64,000 bases of DNA. It comes from Sipunculus nudus. Lineage: Eukaryota > Annelida > Sipuncula > Golfingiida > Sipunculidae. Shown here piece by piece: positions 1 through 11,364 of this stretch. The notes under the pieces were generated by a model. It was not told the DNA's origin and ran no database searches. It saw only the letters and a list, made by a program, of their open reading frames with translations. Location of the stretch: positions 38,346,659 to 38,410,658 of the forward strand of contig CM049313.1 in NCBI GenBank assembly GCA_026874595.1. The letters run 5' to 3'. The position numbers and the translations under genes were made by a program. Position 1 is the first letter of the stretch, and each line of letters begins with the position of its first letter.

Positions 1-2894
1 AAACTACTTGTGTATGAATGCTGAACACTGTAACAGGCATCCTTGGTCCTGAGTGACATGTAAGTACCTTAATTTAACTACCATTGTATATAGACAGACA
101 ATCTGAGGTGCCTTTGTAACACTTCTTATTTATATATACCTTTTAAAGATAATACTTTAATCATATAAATATGACTTACATAAATAGATAATCACACCTT
201 TTTTTGGGATTCAACGAAGCTCTCGTTTCATGATTAAATGAGACAGAAGTGTTCGCATCATCATCAGTTGTCATTATGGACGAGCGTCACCGATTGCCTG
301 TTCATCATTCTTTGTTTCTGTCTCCAAGTGACTCGCGCTGAAACTGTTAACAAATTTTCGAATTAGTCGTGGCTGTGACCAACCTGTAGGGATGTAAACG
401 GGCATTAGATGTTCCTACAAAACGTATCTGCTGTGTAATTCGCTTCTAACTCTTTTTCTGATTAACCGGAATGCTTCCTTTAATTTGGTTAATTCTGAGC
501 ACCAGGAGAGAGAGAGGTTTTATAAATGAAGGCAATCAAATATAATACATACAAAAAATAACTTGGGTCAGAATGTATTATTGAAAATACTGGTTTCAGA
601 TTAAACTCAGTGCATGCCGAGCTTGCTTCTGTCTAATTCCATGAAACAGAACGTAATACATGTAAATACATTACCATAAAATACCTATAACCGAGAGGGT
701 CAGATACTGTCGGAAATAATATCAAGTGTTCTCGTTTTCAGACAATGAATGTCCTTGCTTTTTTGATTAGCTGTCCAAGTCGTGAACAGGAAATGGTAAT
801 TTACACGTTTGTCTCACATTAATATAAATGCACTAACTGAATAGTAGCCATCTACAAAATGATTGAAGCTGTGTTTAATACACCCAAACAACTCACAACC
901 CATCCTCGGTCAATTAATTTGTTACTTTCTTCAACTAGCGTTATTTATAAACAGGTTTAAGACATTGATAAATGACAAATTGTCTTCAGTTTGCCGTTTT
1001 TAGTGATCCAACGCACAAGCTATCAGCGAGGTAAAATCTCTTTTGCTGACTCTACAATTCATTTCTAAAACATTACTTCTTCTGCAAATGAACATTTTAA
1101 ATCTGCTGCTTTGTACTAGATTATCAAATGAACCAGCTTTTATTAATATTAATATTATTAGGATTCATCCCGAAGATTTGCTTAATTTTGGTCGACTATC
1201 ATTATGTGTTCTTCGTTCACGGTAGACGGCATGACAGTTTTCAATGAGAGGTTCGTCGCTGCTTATTAAAAGCCATATGAAAAAATTATCGGAGGATTTA
1301 TACCACCATCGAGTATTTTAAACTATTATTAAAGAACATAACATAACGGAATATAAGCAACTCTTCAGGGGGGTTGGGGGTTGGTAAAATATTGAAAATA
1401 TCAAGAATATAACAGAAGCTTTGGCCTTTGACCCGTCACTATTTGAGCGGTGGGGAAGAAACTACCTGTAAACCCCTCACTTTTCTAAGTGGGGAGGGGA
1501 TTTTATTTTAATTTCCAGTCTGTCAACTTGTTTATATTTTCGTCTTATTTCCCTCATAAACTTTTCAGGGATGCATCTCATATTGTGAAATTTTTCAAAG
1601 AAACTGCAAGAATCAATTGCATTATTGAATAGTCATAATGTTAGCCTTTATGATGTTAACCAGATCTTCAGCTGGTGTCCTTTTTTATTCCTTGGGAGGG
1701 GGGGGTCTCTCCTTATATGTCTTGTTTGCCCCCGTCATATTTTCACATCAAACAAGGCCCATAAACAGAAGTGACAGAAGAGGTGTACTCGCGGCAAAGT
1801 CATGTCGAAATATACGTCACCGTACAAATTGCTACGGCCTGATGTGACACGCAGCTTCTATCTTTCATATTAATAGTAGATACACACGGCCTGTTTATTC
1901 TCAAAATGGAGTTGAACCTGATAAATGAAATATCGAGTTCTCCACATGGATCAGTTTATCACCCGATTCCTCAGCCATCTCAATCACCCATGTGTACATT
2001 AATATCCACGACATTACCAACTCATAAAAAAAACGACTGGTCTGCCCCGGTCTTTGTATAATATCCCGGTTGATAGAGTAATTATTCAATTTAAAGAGAA
2101 AACAATGATCGATTGTATGTCTTCCTTTCTATCTTCACTGGTGGTAAGCACGCTATATAGGTGTAAAAGGATGCATTATTAGGTCAAATACTATTACTCT
2201 GTTGTCAAAACAATCTTTATTCCATTTGAAATATTATCACCTAATAATTGTGTTTCAAATTGCTACCTAGGTTTCTTTGCTCCCATTGCTTAGGTGCTTA
2301 AAACTTTTTCTAAAGATCGGTCCTACCAATAAATTTCCTGGATGAATCTTACATTAACACGCAGCGATATCTTCTAAGCCTTGAATGGACATGAACAAAT
2401 ATTATTACATGAAAAATATTCTATAACAGAGAAAAGATATTTGAAATCGTCATTTTCATTCTAATTTATTTTTTTTTACAAACCTGAAATAAAATCTGAA
2501 GAGATACGTTCATCAAAACACGACAAATTAGCTTGATTATCAGATTCTGCTACTTGCGTCAGTTAGGGTTGCCTGTGTCACGTGTTTGTTATATATAAAC
2601 CTTTCTCTGAAGTTATAAGCTTCTGATGGATGAGTCTCCACACGGAAAGATAAAAAAAAATGATTGACAGGGGTAAACGAATAACCGCCAGAAGGAGCAA
2701 CTCGTTAAAGTTTTTTTTCCTCAAACTGTTATATTTAGGCCTACAATAGTCGATAAAAACAAAATCCCTAAGTGTGTAAGCTTTACAGTGCAATCATATA
2801 TATTTATCATTCTTAGATTTAGAATATATGCGTCTGACGATAATGACAGGTCTTGACATATTTACAATTTATATCTTTATGATTATATAACCAG
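1..2894. other. Unassigned AT-rich sequence
   Basis: I see no gene, RNA or clear repeat here. Only short chance open frames are present, all under about 75 codons, with no recognisable protein motif and no supporting splice pattern. Small G-rich runs occur near 1371-1384 and 1489-1500. Confidence 0.6.
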
Positions 2895-3119
2895 GACACC
2901 TCTGATTTACTGTAAGGCACTTGAAGTGATCCCTTGCTTAGTACTGAGCCCGGGGGGAAGCTGGCCGTCAATCAGATTGTAAATGGGAGTTTTGTACCAG
3001 CTTCGGGACCAGGTTGTGCGTTGTTTATGCTTGCTCCAGGGCCGGGTCATACTTCTTGACTTGACTTAATCATACATCGCTTCAGCTTATAATAGCTTCC
3101 CTCGGATTCTTCGGGATTT
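2895..3119. repeat. Dispersed 225-bp repeat, copy 1
   Basis: This stretch is closely similar along its whole length to 18961-19190 in the same orientation. Shared blocks include 'cagattgtaaatgggagttt', 'gaccaggttgtgcgtt', 'tccagggccgggtc' and 'gattcttcgggatt'. No coding capacity or terminal structure is seen, so the class is unknown. It ends about 50 bp before an LTR fragment. Confidence 0.8.
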
Positions 3120-3169
3120 GCCAGAAAAAATATAAAAACAAAATTTCAAATACTTGTTTCACATTATGT

Positions 3170-3462
3170 TGTTACGGAACATAATAATAACAGATCACGT
3201 AATCGTGACGAGCATAAATTTCTGTTTCGGAGATTTAAAAAAAATCAGATTCCGCAACACTAGGCAGCGTGAAATGCCTGGGGAATGAACAAAGAAATCA
3301 GTGTTTTTTTTGTCAAAAAATAATTATAATTTATTCTTCGAACAACCCTAACATTACAATACACTAAATCAATACAATTACACAGTATTTAAGACACAAC
3401 AATAATAAAAATGGACATCACCGGATCCTAGACTTTGATTTCTGGATACCACACCTGTCACA
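3170..3462 (-). repeat. LTR fragment of the TGTTACAG/GTAACA family (minus strand)
   Basis: The start TGTTACGGAAC is the reverse complement of the 3' end of the LTR at 15163-15979. The following sequence (cagcgtgaaat, ggggaatgaa, aatcagtg, ataatttattctt) matches the same LTR reversed. The match fades near a 'ctggatacca' block. A 'cacctgtcaca' at about 3452-3462 resembles the reversed LTR 5' end, so this may be an internally shortened LTR, but the right boundary is uncertain. It may or may not belong to the Ty3-type remnant at 4.06-6.85 kb. Confidence 0.65.
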
Positions 3463-3794
3463 GTCCAACAAATAATCCACGTAAACAGTTTAAGTAATTC
3501 TTCCCGGTGAATAATACAATTAAATCTCGGAGACAATCTGTTGTTATTCAGAAGTAAAGTTCAAGTAAAATCCCAAAGGCAAACTGAAGACAATCTGTAT
3601 AAATTCTGTGAATGTCACTGTAGCTTAGATGACTTAAAGTCAGCTGAACTAAAATTTGAACTTAACACATAATTTAAATTTTTCTGGATTTTAACAATGA
3701 GACAGCAGAAAGTTTTGTATTTCCTTAAACGCATAGCGGCCCAATTTGGTCCATAATCAGACAAACGGCCATAATGAGCTAAACATTGATTTTT
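3463..3794. other. Unassigned sequence
   Basis: AT-rich sequence between the LTR fragment and the next dispersed repeat. It could include a diverged part of the LTR, but I cannot align it to the other copies by eye. Confidence 0.4.
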
Positions 3795-4010
3795 ACTTCC
3801 GCAAAGGAGCTAATGTTTTTTCCGGCATTGGCTTGTTTGTCTGTTCTTTGTATGTTTGTTTGTCTGTTAGCAACTTTACTCAAGAAGTTATTAAAGGATT
3901 TTCATGACATTTACAGGATAGCTCAGCAATGGCACAAGAAACAATTGATTAAATTGTAAAGGGTGATTCGGATCACCGTCTGGATCCTGGACCCAGGAGT
4001 TTTCAAAGGA
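3795..4010 (+). repeat. 5' part of a dispersed animal repeat ('ccgcaaaggagc ... gatcaccgtctggatcc')
   Basis: The text runs through 'ttccgcaaaggagctaatg', 'ggcttgtttgtctgtt', 'caactttactcaagaa', 'caggatagctcagcaatgg', 'gaaacaattgatta' and 'ggatcaccgtctggatcc'. From memory this word order is typical of a repeat common in invertebrate genomes. The usual end of that family ('ggcggaggtctgcgc') appears at 7556-7572, about 3.5 kb away, with the Ty3-type remnant between the two pieces. Confidence 0.55.
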
Positions 4011-4061
4011 AAAACACTGCATTTCTGGCAATGTCATTGAAGTAATATTACACTGAGTCTA

Positions 4062-4520
4062 TTAATTTTGTATCGTTGTGGTTTTCTCACAACACGTCAA
4101 TATCTTGTACGCATTTGCGCGTCTTCCAATTCCCAGTAGAGCACGTGTTTCACGTTTCTGCACAGGCTCGTCATTTTCATCATCGCTTATGATAGTATCT
4201 TTTTTAGAAAATCTGACAGTCTTTGATGTTAAATTAACTGTCATGTCACGTAGTTGACTTCCATTTCTGCCTATTATGCTGCCATTAGATGATTCAACTT
4301 TGTAGCTTTTTGGTTCTTCACAGAGTTTGACAACTGTTCCAAGGCACCATGTTTTGTCTATTTTGTTGAGTGTTCTGACTTTTTGTCCTAATTTCAGTTT
4401 GGGTAATTCAATTGTTCTGCCTGAGTTGTCATGCTGGAATTTATCCATTTGGTTTCTTTCCTCCGTCTGTTTCTGTGTTCCTGTGTCCAGGGTTGATAGG
4501 AGTTGGTAACACTGTTAATA
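4062..4520 (-). pseudogene. Ty3/gypsy-type integrase C-terminal region (remnant)
   Basis: A 128-codon open frame on the minus strand. Its early part (PKLKLGQKVRTLNKIDKTW, followed by GTVVKL) and a short 'KVESSNGSIIGRNGSQLRD' block fit the region just after the integrase core in Ty3/gypsy polyproteins. There, a glycine/lysine-rich 'GxxVRxxxxxxWxxGxV' unit is followed by a YxV...GxxxRRNRxxLR unit. The frame continues from the integrase core at higher coordinates with breaks. The rest of the frame shows no motif I know. The gene is not functional, since the upstream core is interrupted by stops and frame changes. Confidence 0.75.
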
Positions 4521-5216
4521 TCGGTCGTTGGAATGTTAGTTCTCCTGGTGATAGTAGATTCTGATCAACTGGGGTGTCTCTGAGATTTAGTTAAGCGAGT
4601 TGTACATCTCCCAACTCTTTAACACCTTTGTGATGGTTGATTTTACATATCGAACGTGTCTTTCAACAAACCAATTACTGCATGGATAATATGGGGAACT
4701 ATGACATGTTAAATCCCCTATGTATCCACAAATTCTTGAAATGCTTGCCCAGTGTACTGGTGACCTTTGTTCCGAACGTGGCAGAGTAGATCTTACTTTT
4801 GTTCGTGATTGCCCGGCTTGATGTAAATCTCATCTCATCAACCTGCGGATACTAGCTGTACCTGTCTACAATCACAAGATATAGACGTCACTGGATCTCA
4901 CACAGGTTAGATGTAATAGCTCGCCATGGCCTTGATGGTACTCGATGAGGTATTAATGGTTCTTTTTATTAGCGGCCTGGTGATCTTGGCATATTTGGCA
5001 GGATTTACACGTTAATTCTATGTCCTTGTTGATGTTAACCAGTAATCCTATTCTCGCGCTAACCTTCATGTTTTTTCAACACCTTGGTGAATTTGATGAC
5101 TTTGTTCTTGTATGTATAGTTGCATTGTCTTGGGAATCAGAACTTGTCTTCTTTTGAATATGACACCTGCTTCCACGGCTAGTTCATCTCTAAATGACCC
5201 TTAGGGTCCAAGGTCA
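4521..5216 (-). pseudogene. Ty3/gypsy-type integrase zinc-binding and catalytic core (broken)
   Basis: Reading the minus strand through several frames gives integrase signatures. A 'GVEKT.RLARE..YW' block lies around 5030-5080, as in the HHCC zinc-binding region. 'YLVIVDRYS' lies around 4855-4885 and holds a core Asp; it is followed by a stop. 'SPYYP.SN..VERHVRYVK' lies around 4630-4715 and holds the catalytic Glu. These are standard Ty3/gypsy integrase landmarks in the right order, between RNase H and the integrase C-terminal region. At least one in-frame stop and several frame changes show that it is dead. The second catalytic Asp was not located with confidence. Confidence 0.75.
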
Positions 5217-5751
5217 TTAGGATATATATAGGCAGGTGTTTGATGTTTTTAGGCCAGCCAGTTTGTATGATATATCTGACTCGAGATCAAAGCCATCAAC
5301 TCTGATATACAGGTCTACCTCAGCGTTATTAATTGTGTTAGGTAGTCGGCTCAGTGTATCTGAAAGTAACATTTTCTTACCTGGACGGTACTCCATACTG
5401 TAACCGCATCCCTGTATCTTCAATAGCAAGCGTTGCAGTCGGGGAGGAGCAGAATGGAGTTGTTTGGCACATATAGTAACAAGAGATTTGTGATCTGTCA
5501 CAACAGTGAAGGATCTTCCATAAAGATAGGTATGGTATCGTTGTAAAACAACCACAGCCAACATTTTACATTCTATGTTGCTGTAACTGGCATTCTCTCA
5601 AGGATTTTGAACCAAAGGCAAATGGTCGACCTCCCTGGATCAAGGCAGCTCTCAATCCCTTCTGTGAAACACCAACCTCAAGTTGCAAATGGCATTTCGG
5701 GTCGTAATATTTCAGAAATTCCTTCCAATGGCAGAATTGCCATATCAACAC
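5217..5751 (-). pseudogene. Ty3/gypsy-type RNase H domain (broken)
   Basis: Two adjacent minus-strand frames together span an RNase H domain of the pol polyprotein. The first part has 'KYYDPKCHLQLEVGVSQKGL', where active relatives have a VDAS-type motif. The catalytic Asp is therefore replaced by Gly here. Then come 'GGRPFAFGSKSL', 'HTYLYGR', 'VVTDHKSLV' and 'RLQRLLLKIQGC', and finally 'DTLSRLP', which marks the end of RNase H in this superfamily. The two parts are separated by a frame change near 5565. The domain normally follows reverse transcriptase, but no RT is present upstream. This is a clear family call and a clear pseudogene. Confidence 0.88.
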
Positions 5752-6060
5752 GGCATGTTTAATTTACCAAGGCATGTTATCTCTTGCTCATTGTAGGTCG
5801 TACATTAGACGGGCGCCTGTGTTGATTTTAAGCTGAAGCATATATTTTTAATGTGGAAATCCTGGCGGTTTGATACTCATGTTTGAATATGCCTTATCAC
5901 GAGGAGTTTCATCACGTACACTATCTATGTATTTTGTACTGATCGTTGCTGAGCAGAATGTCTGATGGTATGTCTCATCATCAGAGTCTTGATACTCGTC
6001 AACTGAGTGAAATTGATAGTCTTCTTCCACCAGAATTATCTCGTGGTGTTGTCCTTCTTT
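5752..6060 (-). pseudogene. Gag-pol linker and protease stub joined to RNase H by a deletion
   Basis: The minus-strand frame at 5848-6030 has an acidic linker (DEYQDSDDETYHQTF) and then a 'PRDKAYSNMSIKPPGF' segment. In Ty3/gypsy pol this sits just before the retropepsin active site. The expected D-T/S-G motif and the whole reverse transcriptase are missing. Sequence from about 5750 leads straight into RNase H. An internal deletion of the protease core and RT is the simplest reading. Confidence 0.6.
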
Positions 6061-6850
6061 TCGGCGGATTGCGGAGAGACGTAGATCGGGCTCGATTGTT
6101 TCTGGTTCTTGATCTGTTGTGATTTTTTTTTATGTAAGATTGACCCAAGTTAACCTCCTCATTAGTGTCAACTGCAGCATTAAGCCCAATGGCCTTTTAT
6201 CCGGCATGCATGGCATTCGTCATGGTAGGCAGGTGATTGGTACCACAATTTCTGCATTTCCGGCCGCGAAGCTACACCATGAACGTGCTCTGTAGAGGTT
6301 TTCATCTGATGACTTTGATCTGACCCAGCAGATAGAGCTTCATACCTGCGTCCTTCAATAAGGGCATCTTTGATTGAGTATCCCTTAATTCGTTTTGCCA
6401 AAAAGGTCTTTACGAAACTGATTAAATAGATTGCTGGCAATAATGAGTTCTAATAGCCTCTCGCTTAGTTCATAGTCACTAAAGTCGCACTTCAGTGCAA
6501 GCGTTTTTGCCCGAGTCATGAAGTCAACCAATGTTTCTAATTGTTTCTGTCTAAGCCTTATTAGCTGCAGTCAATGTATTCTGAAGATGACACTGACTTT
6601 GAGTTGGCTCTCAAAGAATGTCCATAGTTCAACAGGATCTTTTTTTTCTGTGTTTCTGTGAGGCCACATGCATTTAGGCGTTTCATAGATTTTGCCTGTT
6701 TCTGGATGATTTTTTTTCATCCCAAAAATAATCAGTCAATTTCTGTTTGAAAAAAGTTAGACATTCGTCCAAATTCTGGCCAGACAAGTTCATTTGGGAA
6801 CTTAACTTGCCATGTTTTTATGTTGTAGTCACTATATGGGCCAACTAGTC
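6061..6850 (-). pseudogene. Ty3/gypsy-type gag remnant with degenerate zinc knuckle
   Basis: In minus-strand reading, 'TRAKTLALKCDFSDYELSER' (about 6455-6515) fits the end of a gag capsid domain. It is followed by 'KGYSIKDALIEGRRYEA' and then by a nucleocapsid-like 'SPAYHDECHACRIKGHWA' (about 6180-6235). The latter is a CxxC...GH knuckle with the last Cys lost to a stop. Further upstream a heavily broken gag continues to about 6840. The order gag, linker, protease, RNase H, integrase on the minus strand is that of one Ty3/gypsy element. No 5' LTR or primer site was found upstream. Confidence 0.7.
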
Positions 6851-7520
6851 ACATGCGAGTTTAATCTCCAGCAGAGATGTAGATGACCCATTTAATTTTT
6901 ATGCTGTTTCTGTCATACCCCCAGGAAAGAGTAGGAACGTCAAGCAGTGCACTAGGTAGCAGTCTGGCAAGGCTGTGTTGACTTGAACTGGAATTCGCCC
7001 GGTCACTCGTATTGACCTTGTTATTGTGACAGATAATAGATATGGGCCAAATGTGTTTTTTATGCCCTTTTTGGTCACAAGCTTCAAATTTTGTGAAAAT
7101 TGTAGCCATATCCCACAAAATGATTCTGTCCCAAGATTAAGTTATGGCTCGCTTTGAGTTGTTATTTACCTTAAATGTCCGTGCATGTCGTCAGAGGCAT
7201 CTTGACAAGGCGAGAACCGCAGTCCTTCCTTTCTGTTCAACTTGATGTATTTTACAAGTATTTGGCTATAGATTTCTCTGAATCAGTCCATCAAATGGTT
7301 CAACTGTCCTTGTATTACATAATGCACACACCGCTGCCACCATTAAGTAATACTTGGCCATTGATAATCAAGTCACTGATGTAGACTCAGCATGTTTATA
7401 ACCATGATGCGTTACACATGTAGTCATAATAATAACTTGTACTACTTTATCTAACTGTATTACTACACATGCTATATATGTATAAATTCGATTCATGATG
7501 TAGTGCTGTATGTGTATCAT
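6851..7520. other. Unassigned sequence upstream of the gag remnant
   Basis: Short open frames overlap here on the minus strand but carry no motif I recognise. This could be the leader of the Ty3-type element or older flank. No LTR end or primer site is visible. Confidence 0.4.
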
Positions 7521-7590
7521 AGCACTACAGCCATAGGGAGTAATGAACTGCGTTAGCGGAGGTCTGCGCTTTCTGAGTGCTTTTCTAGTT
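7521..7590 (+). repeat. 3' part of the dispersed animal repeat ('ccatagggag ... ggaggtctgcgc')
   Basis: The text 'gcactacagccatagggag', 'taatgaactg' and 'gcggaggtctgcgctttctg' is, from memory, the usual terminal stretch of the repeat family whose 5' part is at 3795-4010. It is in the same orientation. Confidence 0.5.
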
Positions 7591-10284
7591 TAAAGAATAT
7601 GTTCATAATATGTTAATGATACAATAAATGAAGATGAATATAACCGTCCATTAAGAATTATACGTTCTTTATAAGCCTTCTGTTATTTTTTATGCTTGAG
7701 GCTAGACATAATCCAGGAGTAACAACTCTTGTAAATACATCTGAGCAAGCCTTAGAACCTCGATCTAGATTTCACTGGTTTTCCTTTGATGGACTTGGAA
7801 CTTCGGCCCCCATAGAACAAAGTCTTAAACACTTGGCTACGTATACCGACTCCAGATGACTTTGTCTTATACGGGTAGTTATATAACTCTGAAAGAAAAA
7901 AGAACCCTGATGATATTTGACGCGGCCGATCTACAAAGTCAAAGGAGATACTAGTTTCTTTTTCATCCGCTAAAAGACATTTGGAATATCATGCCGCCGA
8001 GTGACGTAAGTTGCATGTCGAAAAGTACGGGGAGGGGGAACAAGTGAAGACATTCGATAAATGTCATGTAAGGAGCGTACCAGTCCAACTGCTTTTCTAA
8101 AAAAACGCTGTTTTTTAAATGATTCTATTTTGCTCACGTCATTGGAAGTTAGTAATTGGACAGTTTTGGTATTCTGGCGCGCAGCACGTAAGTAATTTTA
8201 GCTTATTAACGTCGTTTCCATTGTGATAAGATTGAAGTAATCCAACATGCTGGCTGGCCATGTCCAATTAACAAGAACTTCAGGTCGACTTTTCATGAAA
8301 TTTTCTCCAACTAAATATCCACGGGTGCCATTTATAAATATGGTATATGAATAACTCGTGCTAATCAGGGTTCTCGTGTCATATTATATTAGCAATTTTA
8401 ACTTCTCGTCATATCAATAAGAATTCATGTGTAACATGGATAATAGTTATAAGCTTGTTTGCAGAGAAATATGGAGGATATTATAACATACATCGGCTCG
8501 TCCTCAGTAGAACTCGAAACGAGATCAAAGTAGATCTAAACTGATTCGGTGTCAATTAATGTTTCTTTTTCTTTTCCTGTAAAAAACTCCATTGTCAAGA
8601 AATAAGATGTCCCCCTACTTTGCTGTTTTTGATAATATACACTGACGTGAGCCACCATTGCCTTGGTAGCTGTCGGCCCATGTCAGACGTTCAGCCACAG
8701 TCTTGAAGTCATTAAAGATATCATGGGGAAAGCCTTTGGTTCTTGTATCGGGATTTCCCCCAGACAAATCGTGACGTAGTTTGTCCCGTGACTCGGACAC
8801 TGGAAGTAGCAGGCTGTGTGATTAGCATGGCTTAATTATCTCTGTGAGAGGTGCAGAGGCACGCCATCTATATTATAAAATATAAGGTAGTGACACTCAA
8901 CCGTTGCCACGCAACCCTTCTGTAGCTTCACTCCGATTTTGGTTATGAAATGTCGGGAAAAGTGGCAAGTCTGGGGACATCCTGAGAAATTTAACACTAC
9001 TTTGCGATGGACCGGTCACAGCTACATCTCTCAGAAGTTACACGAACTTATCCCAACTGAAGAATTGCTTATTGGCTGGTCGTGTTTGATGCCACAGGAT
9101 TACACATTTGATTGTCTACAGAATTTGAAGGATGGCACCAGAGGGCTTCTGCATAAAAACTACGTAGTAAATATATTGTAGATATTTAACATATGGCTTA
9201 ACGTGTACATTTCGTTTAGAAATATACAGGTAAGAAATAGTGATCAGGTGGAATTCAGTTTCTATTTTGTAATGTCCAGAGGTGATACCAGTGACCTGGT
9301 AGCCAAACACCTGTTACATCCCGGTTCCCGTCAAGAAGAGAGGAACCAACCCACCTATGCCCCCCGATTTAAATTGGTAAAAACCAGGGAAATATCTAAA
9401 ACTCTATTAATCAATGGCTTTAGAACTCACCTCCCAACATCGTGATGGATTGCAATGCGAGAACAAGCTAGAGATTTTACAGCTACATTACAATGGAAAC
9501 AAAAAATATTTGCAAAACTTCAACCAGACGCAACATCAAGATATTTATATATTTTATGACATATGTCATTGTTATATAGACAGAAAATTCAAACCCTCAT
9601 TGATCATGACGGTCGGTACTCTAAACATTCCTTTGTTTTAACTGCTGTCAGTTTTAGACACAGGTCCAGATTTTGTGAATGGGAAGCATTGGTTCTAAAA
9701 TATGTCTCTGAAATTTGATAAAGAGAAAAAGGTAATCAGACCAAACGTATGAGATCTGGGTCAACAAAGCGGACAACTCAAATCACAGAGTGGCTTCGAT
9801 TCATAACGTCCTGAAGCCGTTGTCCAAGCTGGGGTTACCGGCTTCAAGGCCTTAAAGAATACTTACCTGCATGAATCAAATATCGCTAAAGCCAAGATTA
9901 TGTTTTAGGTTCATAAACACGGCCGCTCTATTATTCTGAGTCTGCGTTCGAGAAAAGTATTATTGATATAAGAAAACGTGAATTATCTACCAAGAATAAT
10001 TTGAAGGTGCTGTTTCATTGATTACTTTTGTATAACCGGAGGTTTTGGGGATTAATTTTTCATTCTGCTGCCGGCGACATTGTTTAATATTATACATGAC
10101 AGGCCGCAGGGATGATTTATTTAAACCTTTTTATTCTGAAATAGGATTTGGCCTAGTAGCAATTGAATACATTTAAAGGTTACTGTTCACAGATCGGCCT
10201 TCGATGTTAACCCTTCAGGCTGTTAAATAGAAACGTGTATGTGAGTGTGCTTTGGGTGTGCGTGTGTGGTTGCGCGTGTGTCTG
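7591..10284. other. Unassigned AT-rich sequence
   Basis: No gene recognised. The open frames at 8939-9181, 9203-9445 and 9414-9641 on the plus strand are under 81 codons each, overlap out of phase and have no family motif. I treat them as chance frames. Confidence 0.5.
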
Positions 10285-10353
10285 TGATGTTGCATTTACG
10301 TTTGTATGTGTGTGTGTGTGTGTGTGTGTGGGCGGGGGGGAGGGGGGAGGGGG
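10285..10353 (+). repeat. (TG)n tract running into a G-rich quadruplex-prone run
   Basis: A TG-rich stretch ends in about a dozen clean TG units. It passes directly into runs of seven, six and five G separated by single A (10333-10353). The G runs meet the usual sequence rule for a G-quadruplex. More TG-rich sequence lies on both sides. Confidence 0.9.
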
Positions 10354-10470
10354 AGATGGAGTGCGCGTTTGTATATTTGTCGTGAGTGTGTGTGCTTGTG
10401 TGTTCCGTATAGCGGTAGCCTTATCGATCAAATCATAAGTATTAAATGATATTCTATAAAATAATGTTGA

Positions 10471-10474
<4 letters not shown>

Positions 10475-10536
<62 letters not shown>
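10475..10536. repeat. (TA)31 microsatellite
   Basis: An uninterrupted alternating TA tract of about 62 bases. It can extrude as a cruciform and is likely length-polymorphic. Confidence 0.95.
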
Positions 10537-10538
<2 letters not shown>

Positions 10539-11364
10539 CCCTGCTTGGTTTAACATCGCTCATTTTGTTCTAAACGTTAAGACAGTGTAAATTTAAACCC
10601 GTAAAGTAACGGATAAACTTAGTAAATGTCTTTTACTTTTACTTATGTTTTTATTTTACCGTCAAGTGCAAAAGTCAGCTCGCTACGGCATCGGGAGAAA
10701 TCCCTGGAGCATTCGATTAACGTTTTCCCAATAATTAAGTTCTATTAAGTAATCATACATCATGAGTTCACAGCCTACTGTGTGGATACGCCTAAGTGTG
10801 GATAGCCTAGAGAATGATTTTACGTTGTTTGCCTAAGTTCTTATCGTCTTACCATAAATAAATGCTTAAGTTTAAAATCTTGTGTCAATTTTTCCTAACA
10901 AACACAAAACGATTTTGAGCCAGTAATTGATATGGACATTTTCCCTCATGTTCAGCTATGTGCTACAAGATACACCTGGGGCTGTTTGGCTTAAAAAATT
11001 TTACTGATCTAGCAGCCCTGGCAGTGTTTGTTCAAGCTCAGCGATCAGCACTGCCTCAATCGTTAACACAACACACAAGATGGAGACACCACGCTGTGTA
11101 TATCTCATTGATGAGAACCTTCATAAAACCATGGTGTTTGGTTATAAATAACCTGGCTAGGGAGGCAAAAAGAAACACCCATCCATCAAACAGCTCCGCA
11201 CAAATGACAACCTGGAGATTCTCATAACGCTGTCGACGTTCATGGGAGGATCTCATACTGAAGGCGAGTGTATTAAAGAAAAAAATAGTCGACCGTTTTC
11301 TATATTCCTTAAGTTCAATTAAAACATCCGACGATCTGCCGATGGAGAATAAAAGTCTATATAG
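10537..11364. other. Unassigned sequence
   Basis: Two opposing open frames (10958-11227 plus, 11056-11397 minus) overlap each other and show no recognised motif. There is no other signal. Confidence 0.45.

Noticed and set aside
10207-10438. Pro/Thr/His-rich or Cys/Val-rich open frames
   Set aside because: Both are translations of TG and G tracts.
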